DNA from: a virus
DNA length: 36,281 nt
Strand: one strand, 5' to 3'
IMG/VR virus record: IMGVR_UViG_3300029319_000181
Span: 1-36,281 of that record
In this document: piece by piece, positions 29,201 to 32,592 of the stretch
Layout: each line of letters begins with the position of its first letter
Numbering within the stretch: the first letter of the stretch is position 1
Notes under the pieces: generated by a model
What the model was told of the DNA's origin: nothing
Seen by the model: only the letters and a program-made list of their open reading frames with translations
The model's database searches: none
Program-made: the position numbers and the translations under genes

Positions 29201-29496
29201 GGACCCGGAGTATCCACAGTGCCCATTTCTAACGAAAATTGACCTTCTTTGAAAGCAATGATACCTCCACAGTCAGGTGTGACCCATGCTTCAACTGTGA
29301 TGGTGTTACGAAAGAGGTCACCAACGACACTTGACCCACGGTCACCACTTGCTGAATCACCAAGAATATCACCAGCACTACGATTACCACTCGCATCATC
29401 ATTCCCGACACCACGATGAGAGCCTTGAGGAACAATAACAGAATCTGTAACACCGTCAAACAACAAGGCATGATTGCTCTGAAGTATTGCTGGCAT
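11212..29496 (-). CDS. Giant 6,094-aa virion adhesin/tail protein with LamG domain
   Basis: One uninterrupted frame of 18,285 bp fills half the window. Residues 1-236 form a concanavalin/LamG-like lectin domain (ALLFDGVTDSVIVP, NTITVEAWVTP, LYHVVGVVEPGFVRLYVNG, HIYLGGMGGQFRGVIESLHI). A second LamG-like stretch lies near residues 4589-4800 (GGAFTLMFETKVKYDGYGI, SIILEAAGNYTL, CEVFINEVILD). Four copies of a beta domain with the pattern GM-x-VSGTGI...TLTF are spread through the chain, and another phage-fibre-type domain lies near residues 5406-5558. The rest is Gly/Ser/Thr/Asn-rich beta-type sequence with no catalytic motif I can name. Its place after the tape measure and distal-tail genes argues for a tail-tip adhesin that binds host surface glycans. 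TGAGGTG, formed by the upstream stop codon, is its ribosome-binding site. There is no signal peptide. Confidence 0.88.
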   Translation of the reverse strand: MPAILQSNHALLFDGVTDSVIVPQGSHRGVGNDDASGNRSAGDILGDSASGDRGSSVVGDLFRNTITVEAWVTPDCGGIIAFKEGQFSLEMGTVDTPGPAKFSVRLETQGGVNTYQVSTASLTSNGYSGTVYPTPDFGGVSDSYNRFDSDKDDATTLNLNHRHLYHVVGVVEPGFVRLYVNGLLMAQEKIPFQTSIAQSNNHIYLGGMGGQFRGVIESLHISNNFENEMLSPSAPLVQDSTALLYRFEEPINPIQNEYQIASISSASNLSAINISTSDAAALASALTGTTVTTGTIDFTSSPYSTGNYSVHDNVTGAGASPATRSIPHVPYNLLINPGAINRETKKPNQSPPERVRLHNINVSTGAMLVSSIHLDFATSATGDGLRPVLHSRSAATGDDYFVVVAADLLIEGGSGRPYQPPHLASQIIDRTGQMILDESNFEQHGIAYSSRMATTANDSNNPFAVSWPTSLDESFQVGHSGRHIKNHVNGHHYLRMLPKANDEIVDQQIGTSDIINLMYDNAAKGIEKQVPINSEMEYYREVASMEVVSVQDSSMAFEIVDNGLTGASREIIAIGGSGTKTITAEATFNPYPFFLKGPVPVSAETLDETERTHHLRPSRESRVAVLSVPSLASHGFASFIEVHYNALDLTGVSMGKTKPMLMVEKTVPAGSVQTAGSSFTDATCDYNNDPTVTMDATTNVRPGMRVSGTGIPAGAFVVSVTNSTTFELSAATTGGSKTNQTLTFTPAYIADIVAADLVNPATDTTLFSPGGMITMRMEEGNLNTLQMPHAMIGDVSEGYESDDELDERYTPQYYTTMSDEPRKTPQIITASHTNSDIHNSTFNRLLIGGSKVTKENIADTGKRSVFTDIGSPSDGQFDIPITRSASPVHEMFDIIDNHIQLSSDPFILYIQPSDRTRTMQLNHLRATLDRPSEANTAQVLYMMSKGILRSVRESDADDGSRFTSLQIVGTSSLANTASASEIGSGSPDSHIVKEIDPHAPVVTVSLGGPGQGAFDTKPSFDPSPLSRLPYSTRRGFSVMGQSVRIEPGGTQFISVRALNNATPDLQSWGTYPFPKKGRLFLKNGASAEYSSKSGVSFMFTDGTAGDGKFTLADGQDLGTFKAWCIASGLVPEAKDIVGSTFNDATCDTDHSAGSGTSFGSNPKIIQMDSTADVKVGMTVSGTGIASGSIVTQIDSATLFRVHLDTTATNNNQTLTFTLAGEDFSLGEILLGDGHFYIENSAADGTTVNDRMFQSMDTATHDYQLGTQFASTRALVEIPLFAGQFFENAAESIFPGPDNSLKMHVDATMTAHTYNPSPVGRRFPDKAPADRAAKAAYAYSMERAEFTKRTTILLRAKVTGGKYQLYVNNPSAFPAAVTSASAYHNVDNVVLYRQAFLPNGEWILYENDPASDGYIQFEDEDWAYSENFLNSHVPGMALLIADGYESERVIPIFSDDETLSSDFEGRGEYYHDQSSVKTQGGNVDYGLRQYVSAVEFKAGPSTNPHAPRVKNKRATGVIRGVTPLMNQGNFSGVFTVTLSEEDAALFPAIDVNLDSGTVDFDTGDMFYTVEITLPDGTAQKCIYWGDGKATFSHANLLTFGSATVTTSEIPKSTIILETIESRPSLPNFLNETHSSFILGQPLKLTKKSFDPLSDFTSVQLRNNVNIARSDRPGNSSSWTIAAVPNATQITLGAPSGVHAGTLQFDNASWSGQFSAKVGDKIYAEPTVASGAGNVLAAGSVMYLGEVTGISEVVINGSATSIGLASLADITGITGSVEDDLGAMIAAGTVYLRVGVEELLTEDSEAILNRSWLFPYAQGGLREGDTVWANMTYNNPHAVEGLFAKSRGVLNEAMVCNVFNGGEGALNNNPRDSLPLENFLIGNSCYETAVNYVQHVNKTVELNYTNLGLSQPPTVAYLDPYLSNADHARVLLFDVAHDREFIAFQDLHMQVQSSPMHAQIGWSRDVIGADLILTQARIGGNHSQYTTQIDVAAGFPSQNPFVRSSSRSRFMESAYAHNRANYISSKLINPVDSSSGSGATTVPKVLLNNLDYAWFYGKAHQHYVHTGFEQGVSLGEIALGDSVLPRTKEAVVSPKFADSFHPYTRKGRSAEHNLTVALREHRSTNFSSFLQSTTIRDPSTLFDTPDGTRVIPAFLALKGIRSSSLDLSNHTEANQTSGRRGIKHLKQWTDMEFTRRLSIDLGEVGVRDGVTDVEAAAREVVRLINQAAAPNARTHVRRPNNNYPAENVVLDTDISSTPSLTRIDAAVPHVNADFAATGSTFDPADWWNDSSSEKPDKGTHMGYVRAHLGRVVQDSRGREGYSIIIHSTIPGATGRNFCVWLDNSKGQTPYEPEFLIGHGGRFRTFWCQPDEVSGENMHPAPMPLNKHGRPFAPITSLKQYAIPDDVGQQVSPSDEFGEAGKSSDESADPVNRAISTFIGAGKTHNTVNTESLEAEGFVTSLVSGLRTGTGAIGRVNFGGLVASGIPGFAPDAGEWGFGRRGDKRFSAYYGDVNVTDNAITVASCTTTEGSTQVTFTNVATTHAIVEGMAVSGDGVATGAKVASITNSTTFQLDLAGVSGAGSSKTLTFTPQAPTEYTPHVPESEVLNQNIGNTDLYGFRFIDHRGVGHGIRFVYRQFGQKFALENTELPDSINEEVMVYFDDRDVGQGGFTIGRHMHGSGDATGRFPASDSNATHVPWRGNHWNGVPSQDAAYDCEVTYDASAKTLTVQPQTPYDTCPHHDVLGYMGFPLKNGVIQISDPFNDSTMKGSQGHMFSYTSRSRTDQSGTHVFRGVTGANFVASHKTDGSGGVTTVTHLFGDGANGEIRALISSCANWTSLITDELMAAVTTAVINATEINSEEGVTFDCTHMRAADGRTFGEWGVDPEAIRVRAYNPAREIQPLSQFFEASIHKDMGIPAAHVEYGEISSLIVNADGITLPASTRAATNAKIDAGLRNPCGYIPRTVMQVRTKGKGVNTNTQSPVLVDSKNNPIDVSTWKKGLIGENYTADSGDHILPNIDNPTVLITAADVAGSTTMRIATGQMWYFARPAGEEGTSVSSKDKNASFGSFSHIYYRDKPALVTGSNSSGVSETRFDITEKHTDWPGSDPSSNAVMQRYGTPSGFGITGKRSLGSVNSVPQVFFRGARDSTDHSVPLFFGGGFSGVVLDINDGTDTDYSSFNTHPYANGPTGCAGIQHANEVLSSHAMIDCNAIMAFFPGTPLLNQHRGSITPPFSNQDNVLSPDIKRGEHTVAANHPNAAPYTAGVHIQVPSPFILRFAHPTARYEDATVGTENKTTYLIYGPGQPFPFTQEVADSSGSHNVNEPHPGRAIVAGGSFSKVPHGGAAQYLPNHIENDQQHYMPMTSAYQVARGRFHWRQTLNWEPPIGKPNTGILYQRPEQGRMYGDMVNPLGPTPSTSNIADFRVLHPTRHALYMGGGMVSNSDWTWHMDGGYHPGGSWMDNQVSMNPAHPNGNTLVAKVAASNCSVHPTAFRVAGTLATRVMYGSSGSFQVHTPDADDVDMEYIVVDGTRCQNGEELATVIGAAINTFPGAGALKAMGGTFMPSMGNALRQDRYGWKEFTVSAYRNDGSGVSGSAVDTTADNGQQTSAMSYLDVSTTLAAGEQVPASGWLRTKTLYTVAVSGGNSTAPAYAPYHTRILYTSNGSDYFIRFYLGYNYLTGNKAFETAETWHDIEGGGTIANDDINIPTVAASDDILVWTKAGTFSYNNENASTRDHMTNVHFSGLHDAIDRTKPTGVVGWAGERYSYLNSLLVGSSYAAGLGAWHTALGFSPYGNANSCMTTLSHLPHTAPMPNSGESIRPDESYTHFPGTGGDTPYDSLGRMTNEARSTASYEAYVPGYADVSSFNSTPTYYSEENIPSELRHPQGVSARAFLVVAYESELPLVAKYDRDGITCTGDWLLAEQQGNKAKAGTTRWDERIHGQDRFTCTANAGPNVEALIVGSTSTPSVSDYTAANGLDAAPFDDTFFLHDAISADTSLENATPCRAETGDLFYDLDHSIGTEFSATATGQRNVVNDFYAEPSNRPSAFFANTDTGKSFFIGDVNGYDFYRRSPAKNFNIEHAIWKRMDGGSLSLPTINARGLGAIPWINRVKSNTEYTMGEKLYGNVRFSFETTNSAMMPILQAQELAHPQLAARHPHELRNILEIPNEELQFEAMEVIDDTGQTHKIEGGSPFGVIIRAFQTAGERLASGLQPANANSGIEPNLKVRLPNPDAIPGNIIVRSGYDRLQAYQNENIGDGGMLHPDLGASHVGHLFDNAIKGPRYGPTMGEVGWEHISQGESFPDSTRDGWTGATQDNPIQSSYELHDRTLFFHVTKMGHSHTERYPVTYNHTSGVVNQSLTVSSFSGTTLTASATVTSAVFDAGFASKERSDNRRFLRLATSTEAVIVSYTGISGATFTGVVGDIDFDQFLSDNPPASVTINISPSYYVPAGSTRFFAARRLRDHAEVSGNSPDMAHTLYFDGDQNTLLHTRYSKPQLTPMPYPRMGHHFVNATMPMLPGHWAHPAYQGLYSRSRSENRVTRADEDYITLKDNIGLVDTSLSSTITDKMHPLNPPLRVGSLTALPSGPSDIHGGAFTLMFETKVKYDGYGILASKGTAGDMNKAGGHSIILEAAGNYTLDRHFPDPAEVGAYQIVIQPNVRKQQIAGFHANHSSATSLPNGSAVELTSQQVNLVVGIKYDSERGSAIGGVTLVLAEATLADVRGCEVFINEVILDHDPDHGGQFTNIPPLLTYNALGVQGNQSPAFTRSTHAYHVGMFSDSTPGRTLHIPWWSIMHKVAPDDSTATGFRHLSLARIDNYYEFCRASFGSIGCQLTLAGYPSIYPDMYSKVLANASLSPVMTVQSTSFTNATCDYNNDPTITHDDDDGQIKAGMLVTGTGIPAGAFVASVTSDTEFELSASTTGGAVTNGTLTFYGIVVDDATHLPEVPYYGQKLQYTKSDGTTAEFDYTVRSGTTNNATTMNKTNLIVVPTTTTMPQNGAVLRLTREYSTAAASSLFNDGKTSVLTRTLPQMLSGTRDTNSLHTPDAFLCMWHPNLGRPHTFYSDGSRTWGNLTSDRAVNKAAYNSMPEHFETVHYHGANYAVSHGPFNLDMNTPKPPEKISLAVASVGSTLLTFSGNNMSEIPADTLLFTSDGLFIGKSSGAIHISGTTTAGFTTNLFNNPGVGDFIYKNADGSVETATNIHAMSGYEAQGSATVMLSHYWPCGSRGGPLNSRLDGYAAWSAAWHVPRAYTAAGATYWTDADDDGSYSVSNGITTAAASSITTRRYPFGYRFGLRQPWNRPQWGHYGMRAYQEAATHASASNFTVGYKAGPLTEYETQSWNYAGGAGLANSTLPVTYVGMMERQTNAAAMLGVDKPEWQVRYSDGRRMTRSYGCPVRTLRDTNSAATATLTVTDGDAASGMSEKQTIVLTSTDGTSRTYVLVDDNATTVATGDVLTASSDTGASTAGSALAGGIAVAINLTGSASTQNAYLVQLKAAIEHANGHNGKITVSAVPTEANGNQAITLTQAKAGLAGNTTITEDLANLTESDFSGAEAVPRDWWGDNEALGVTTIDAAVGYYLVDWWGNTRGEDVRRAPVRGFGIRPAWDAGDAYEYDRTNNRTPHARIWNNGKPIFNVKGVLDSSGNLLSATTASIPRFGGTKNNTNNNDSNSLVDVFAPTNAMRVGDMGGGRGVRYPTQFNEDLLVELSDVYEASGLVLSHHTAEPAFGQGYVRPRNDTLQSDELRRGISARLEIDEDGLLKPEAVVSDRVETVSGTSVHKDAVSRTSPRIGLDAEALETISSGVDRDYVAINTEAHSLHADRGVGQRVILHGGMQAGSQTLGDYDLRSLSFAAQPHGGVMRFSHTSNVKPMGGSYIIESRSFVNPFDDTGWGRSSLAGGEKTSNPYQTTTYDSTSAQTNYKDTSVKFMLRPVRLLDNQHIEVFRPEHNLHSSSPQDGGTFFSATAGGKYGLFTYETTSARAADGFFIGGSNNPASNAPYQPVYLMETSSDTVPVAKGPKLPGTEATGFDKTTLKSTVSRLIITENTLQHFRSDAPRNTGNEKDFTVKPRFSQSLHSKGHKEDVTYNTSDHSGDAS
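12822..13281 (-). other. Phage-fibre-type domain near the C-terminus of the giant protein
   Basis: Encodes about residues 5406-5558: TLTVTDGDAASG, TIVLTSTDGTSRTYVLVDD, a helix with GGIAVAINL and LVQLKAAIEHANGHNG, then ITVSAVP and QAITLTQAKAGLAGNTTI. Strand-helix-strand units of this type recur in virion structural proteins. A similar arrangement is visible in the distal-tail-like gene at 29506-30801. Confidence 0.55.
14704..14914 (-). repeat. Beta-domain repeat D in the giant protein
   Basis: Encodes STSFTNATCDYNNDPTIT, then KAGMLVTGTGIPAGAFVASV, then FELSASTTGG and GTLTF. This is the copy closest to repeat A, which lies about 12.5 kb away in the same gene. Confidence 0.75.
15100..15732 (-). 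other. Second LamG-like domain in the giant protein
   Basis: Encodes roughly residues 4589-4799. GGAFTLMFETKVKYDGYGI, SIILEAAGNYTL, VNLVVGIKYDSERGS and GCEVFINEVILD follow the strand order of a LamG jelly roll (f-t-l/f-e-t...g-i-l-a-s-k...v-f-i-n). The similarity is weaker than for the N-terminal domain and the boundaries are rough. Confidence 0.5.
21739..21954 (-). repeat. Beta-domain repeat C in the giant protein
   Basis: Encodes a more divergent unit with ASCTTTEGSTQVTF, then VEGMAVSGDGVATGAKVASI, then NSTTFQLDL and KTLTF. The core GM-x-VSG-x-G and TLTF pattern is kept. Confidence 0.65.
25849..26082 (-). repeat. Beta-domain repeat B in the giant protein
   Basis: Encodes a unit beginning STFNDATCD and ending NNQTLTF, with KVGMTVSGTGIASGSIVTQI in the centre. 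It has about 10 extra residues after ATCD compared with copies A and D. Confidence 0.7.
27265..27468 (-). repeat. Beta-domain repeat A in the giant protein
   Basis: Encodes a unit starting SSFTDATCDYNNDP and ending QTLTF, with RPGMRVSGTGIPAGAFVV in the middle. Protein and DNA are close to copy D near 14704-14914, including the shared ATCDYNNDPT and GTGIPAGAFV segments. Such units are common in virion fibres of marine phages. Confidence 0.75.
28790..29496 (-). other. N-terminal LamG/concanavalin-like domain of the giant protein
   Basis: Encodes residues 1-236. The order of strands is the usual one for a LamG-like jelly roll. An opening ALLFDG...DSVIVP is followed by TITVEAWV, FSVRLE, a HVVGVV...RLYVNGLLMAQ pair and the closing IYLGG...FRGVIESLHIS. 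LamG-type folds in tail proteins usually bind sugars or other surface ligands. An insertion rich in Asp, Gly and Ser (residues about 28-60) separates the first two strands. Confidence 0.75.
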
Positions 29497-29505
29497 TTTG
29501 ACACC

Positions 29506-30801
29506 TCAGAAAATTGCATCTATTGGGAGGAATGTCATTGAGAATCGGTAGACGGCTTCACCAGCATCATAACCAATTTCCATGTTTTTGATGGTGCCTT
29601 GAATACCAGTATAATTATCTGTTGTGCTAAACTCCACATCGGCTGAAAGAGAGTTTGCCTCAGAGCCTTTTTCACCTTTCATTCTACGACCAGTGGGGAC
29701 AAAGAAATTACGCGCTGTGTAGAGTTGTCCATCAGGTGCTTGTATCATTGAATTGTATGGTATCTGAAGACCAATAGGATAATCACCACTTCTTTTCCAC
29801 TCTTGAGTAGCCGTAGCAATCGTTTCGTCTTCAGTCAAAGCCGCACCAGCCAATCTAACCAACGTAGCAATGCCTAAACCAGTTGATACAGTGGCACCTA
29901 ACTTAGCAGAACCACCACGAATTGTATTGTGCAGAATACCATAGAGGTCTTGCACTTTGTCACCGGCTGACTTTCGATAACCACTGGATGCGTTAGCGCC
30001 AAAACTTGTCATACTTACTGTTCCGCTTTCTCCAACATCATTCCCGACTCCTTCTGTATGAATTGCACGCTCTGTATAAATACCCTTATTATCACCAGCG
30101 GCTGTAAATACCACACGTTTGTTAGCAACAGTTGCAATATTTGTATTCTTTGAATCAGCAAGTGTAGTAGTAAACTTGGTCGTTAATGCTACACCACCAA
30201 TTGACTGATTATTCATCAAATGGTGAATTGCTTGAGCAACTTCAGCAGTTGTTGCGTCACTACCACCATGACCTCTACACCTAATCTTCCATTCAGTGCC
30301 TGATGAGCCACCAAGTTGAACATAGGCGTTGTTGCTATTACCATAAGCAGTTCCTCCACCTTCACCAGCACCAATAAAACTCGCCATACTAAACTTAACA
30401 ACAACTGTTCCACTCTTATCACGAAGAACATACGAAGTGGCTTTTTCAAATATACCAGTTCCAACCATCATATCTATACTCGCTTCGTCAAACCCCGTTA
30501 ATATGTCTCCTGCGAGGGTGATTGTTTGATTACTTTTACCAAAATCAATATCAGCCACTGCGCCTACAGCAGTCGTAGATGTTCTATCTACAGTATCATC
30601 TACAAACACACCGTCAATAACGATAGTAGAATTAGACATGTTAAGGTCAATACCGTATCGCCTACCACCAGAAAATGGAAGTGGTGAGCCTCCCACTCTA
30701 CGTTCTACGCTCATACCAATACGGGTAGCGTCAAGACGGATTGCTGTCTTCTCATCATCATCAAGGATGAGGCGGATAGGAGTTGCATAACCACTTGCCA
30801 T
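29506..30801 (-). CDS. Distal-tail (Dit)-like or baseplate protein
   Basis: The ATG at 30801 is chosen because GGGAGG lies at proper spacing upstream. A GTG at 30807 that forms a GTGA overlap with the tape measure stop is the alternative, but it sits only 2 nt from that site. The roughly 431-aa product begins with a beta-rich segment (PIRLILDDDEKTAIRLDATR) and ends with another (SLSADVEFSTTDNYTGIQGT, MEIGYDAGEAVYRFSMTFLP), a two-ended beta layout seen in tail-tip ring proteins. The middle (about residues 80-280) is a fibre-type insertion with a TAEVAQAIHHLMN helix and VVFTAAGDNKG. Gene order right after the tape measure gene is the main argument for a distal-tail role. Sequence alone does not prove it. 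Confidence 0.6.
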   Translation of the reverse strand: MASGYATPIRLILDDDEKTAIRLDATRIGMSVERRVGGSPLPFSGGRRYGIDLNMSNSTIVIDGVFVDDTVDRTSTTAVGAVADIDFGKSNQTITLAGDILTGFDEASIDMMVGTGIFEKATSYVLRDKSGTVVVKFSMASFIGAGEGGGTAYGNSNNAYVQLGGSSGTEWKIRCRGHGGSDATTAEVAQAIHHLMNNQSIGGVALTTKFTTTLADSKNTNIATVANKRVVFTAAGDNKGIYTERAIHTEGVGNDVGESGTVSMTSFGANASSGYRKSAGDKVQDLYGILHNTIRGGSAKLGATVSTGLGIATLVRLAGAALTEDETIATATQEWKRSGDYPIGLQIPYNSMIQAPDGQLYTARNFFVPTGRRMKGEKGSEANSLSADVEFSTTDNYTGIQGTIKNMEIGYDAGEAVYRFSMTFLPIDAIF

Positions 30802-30803
30802 AC

Positions 30804-31949
30804 TCACATCCTCCCGCTCATGGTGCTACCGCCCTGTCCGCGAGCGATTTCTTGTTGAATCATATTACCAATTTCACGCGCAAGTTCACGCTTATCTGTG
30901 CGGTCTGTGATACCTCCAGCATTGACTGTGATGTTGTAAGTAGTGCCACCAACGCCACCGCCAGCGGCTGCCGTTCCAGTAGCACCGCCATCGCCGCCGC
31001 CACCGAAGAAACCTGATACAGTGTTCGTTGCAATATCAATCGCAGCGCCAAGGAGGTTACCAGCCTTATCAATAATATCACCGACTAAATCCTTAATGAA
31101 CTGAAAGGTATTTTTGATTGCAGTAAAACCCGTCTTTAGACCTTCTATTATCCCTGAAAGAACATTATTGTATCCTTCTTTGATTTTATTCTTGAACTCT
31201 TCCCACTTTACCTTAGCAGTGTCCCAAATACGTCCAATTGTCGCTCTAATGTTACCAATGGTGCCTTTGAACTTGGTCCACCATGTATTGATGCCTCCCG
31301 TGAACCCTTCCCACTTTTCCTTGGCAAAGTCCCATATTCCTCCAAGTTTTTCTTTAAGACCATCCCAAATCGGCATAACCGTTCCATTCCAAGTGCTTTT
31401 GATGAACTCCCAAACTCCTGACACGGTAGCCTTCAAACCATCCCATATTGGGACCACAAGATTGTTCCAAGCGTCTTTGATTGATTGCCATACAGATGCT
31501 GCTGTAGTTTTTATGGTTTCCCACGCAGCACCTCCTTTTTCTTTGAGCCACTCCCATATAGGCACAATTACCGTATCCCAAGCGCCCTTAATAGCATCCC
31601 AAGCGCCGGAGGCGAAACCTTTGATGGATTCCCAAGCAGCGGCTCCTTTTTCTTTGAGCCATTCCCATATCGGGACAATCACTGCGTCCCAAGCGCCCTT
31701 GATACCTTCCCAAGCAGCACTTGCTTTCTCTTTAATAAAATCCCAAATTGGACCAAGATTTTCATCTATCCAAGCCTTTAGTTGCTCATACTTTTCTTTG
31801 ATTGTATTCCAAATGTTGATGAATGTTTCTTTGACTTTACCCATAGCCCCACTGAATACTGAGCCGAGGGAACTGAATGTAGATGAGACGCTTTGCGAAA
31901 GAGTGCCAAGCGTGCTGAGGCTGCCAGCCAGTGTTGCGATTCCAGCCAT
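30804..31949 (-). CDS. Tail tape measure protein
   Basis: This 381-aa protein would set tail length and thread the tail tube. Residues 66-215 are regular Trp-containing helical repeats built around PIWEWLKEKG and AWDAIKGAW. Trp positions 69, 80, 87, 95, 106, 117, 124, 132, 143, 154, 161, 169, 180, 187, 195, 206 and 213 step by 11, 7 and 8 residues. A hydrophobic stretch near 275-315 (FIKDLVGDIIDKAGNLLGAAI) could insert in membrane. The C-terminal YNITVNAGGITDR followed by a basic/amphipathic helix (ELAREIGNMIQQEIA) is typical of tape measure proteins. Using the common rule of about 0.15 nm per residue, the tail would be roughly 55-60 nm, short for a siphovirus. TGATG overlap with the chaperone stop and a GGGAGG site support the start. 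Confidence 0.88.
   Translation of the reverse strand: MAGIATLAGSLSTLGTLSQSVSSTFSSLGSVFSGAMGKVKETFINIWNTIKEKYEQLKAWIDENLGPIWDFIKEKASAAWEGIKGAWDAVIVPIWEWLKEKGAAAWESIKGFASGAWDAIKGAWDTVIVPIWEWLKEKGGAAWETIKTTAASVWQSIKDAWNNLVVPIWDGLKATVSGVWEFIKSTWNGTVMPIWDGLKEKLGGIWDFAKEKWEGFTGGINTWWTKFKGTIGNIRATIGRIWDTAKVKWEEFKNKIKEGYNNVLSGIIEGLKTGFTAIKNTFQFIKDLVGDIIDKAGNLLGAAIDIATNTVSGFFGGGGDGGATGTAAAGGGVGGTTYNITVNAGGITDRTDKRELAREIGNMIQQEIARGQGGSTMSGRM
31311..31751 (-). repeat. Tandem Trp repeats of the tape measure gene
   Basis: The PIW motif recurs at residues 67, 93, 130, 167 and 193, giving periods of 26, 37, 37 and 26 residues. The longer unit is the 26-residue one plus an extra 11-residue step. The two central 37-residue (111-bp) units are also alike in DNA, consistent with recent duplication or recombination-driven length change. 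Confidence 0.8.
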
Positions 31950-32248
31950 CAGAAGTCCTCCCTGTCAAGGAACGAATAGTCAACGCTCACTGTCTCTCGC
32001 CCACCACTCTTTGCCTCTTGGCGTTGCCGCTTATTCGCCTTTTCCTCTTCATTACGCGCGACAAGCGCCCATACGAGAGAACGGCGGAAAGTATCTGGAC
32101 TCATTTCGTCTACTTCCTTTAGCGATACTCCGTAGTGTTTTGCTACCATGTAAGCCCACAATTCCAATTGTAGGACCAAATCTTCGGGGCTTGTGACAGC
32201 CTTGCGTGCGAGGAAGTCCTCGACTACGCGCTGTCGCCCTTCGTAAAC
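31949..32248 (-). CDS. Tail assembly chaperone T extension, probably made by -1 frameshift
   Basis: This frame overlaps the end of the G-like gene in the -1 register and stops just before the tape measure ATG. It has no ATG until well inside a conserved-looking segment, only a TTG at 32179. The frame is open from 32272, so it is best read as an extension reached by slippage on the G6 run at 32248-32253. Slippage after Gly115 would add 99 residues and give a 214-aa G-T fusion. The extension includes VVEDFLARKAVTSPEDLV, LWAYMVAKHYGVSLKEVDEM, a DTFRRSLVWALVARNEEE segment and a charged tail, a layout I associate with T domains. Such proteins chaperone the tape measure during tail assembly. Confidence 0.75.
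   Translation of the reverse strand, partial: VYEGRQRVVEDFLARKAVTSPEDLVLQLELWAYMVAKHYGVSLKEVDEMSPDTFRRSLVWALVARNEEEKANKRQRQEAKSGGRETVSVDYSFLDREDF
32209..32222 (-). other. Hairpin downstream of the frameshift site
   Basis: In the transcript, CGAGG pairs with CCTCG around an ACTT loop, directly after the G-frame stop codon. It begins about 25 nt past the G6 run, farther than usual for a stimulatory stem. It may or may not aid slippage. Confidence 0.35.
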
Positions 32249-32592
32249 CCCCCTTGCACGGTCTGTGCAAGTTCATCAGGACTGGGGAGAAGAGAGGAGA
32301 TTGCGTTCCCGACATCACCCTTGAGATTCAAAATCTCATCAGTAGAGAGAGTAGGGTTGGTCTTTACAATCCAACTGGTAAAGGCGAAGCGCCAATATGC
32401 TTCGAGGTTGAGGCTGAGTTCGCCTCCTCCACCGATGTCGAAAAGTTCCTGCGTGGCTCGTTGTATATCGAAGAATGAAATATCCCTAATCCACACCTCC
32501 ATGACCGCATCAGGGTCATCAGGGTCAATCGGGATTGTATGCATTGTCTCATTCGTTTGTCTCAACAGTTTGTTCTTGTCCACTACTGGCAT
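32224..32592 (-). CDS. Tail assembly chaperone G-like protein
   Basis: This 122-aa protein lies between the tail tube candidate and the tape measure gene, the standard place for chaperone G. It begins with a polar segment (IPIDPDDPDAVMEVWIRDIS), then helices (FFDIQRATQELFDIGG, LNLEAYWRFAFTSWIVKTNP) and an acidic C-terminal part (STDEILNLKGDVGNAISSLL). This resembles small G-like chaperones that bind the tape measure protein. The start has GAGGTGG upstream, and the gene overlaps the preceding SAP-domain gene by 44 nt. A minority of ribosomes are expected to shift frame near its 3' end to make the longer G-T form. Confidence 0.75.
   Translation of the reverse strand: MPVVDKNKLLRQTNETMHTIPIDPDDPDAVMEVWIRDISFFDIQRATQELFDIGGGGELSLNLEAYWRFAFTSWIVKTNPTLSTDEILNLKGDVGNAISSLLPSPDELAQTVQGGFTKGDSA
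32245..32253 (-). promoter_or_regulatory. Candidate -1 ribosomal frameshift site (GGGGGGTTT)
   Basis: The message reads CAA GGG GGG TTT in the G frame, nine codons before the G stop. A tRNA on the second GGG codon can slip back one base and pair again with GGG, and the new frame (GTT TAC GAA) is the T extension. The T frame lies at -1 relative to G, the direction used by lambda-type G/G-T chaperones. It is not a perfect X-XXY-YYZ heptamer, because the A-site codon mispairs at one position. Confidence 0.65.

Noticed and set aside
31114-32196. Long open frame of 360 codons on the + strand opposite the tape measure and chaperone genes
   Set aside because: It is a shadow of the Trp-repeat tape measure gene. 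Its repeated SHIG/PSQ phrases are just the complement of the repeats, it has no operon context, and it would run across two well-supported genes.
32052-32318. 88-codon - strand frame in the third register across the G/T overlap
   Set aside because: Arg/Pro/Gly-rich, with no support from gene order. The G and T frames already account for this region.
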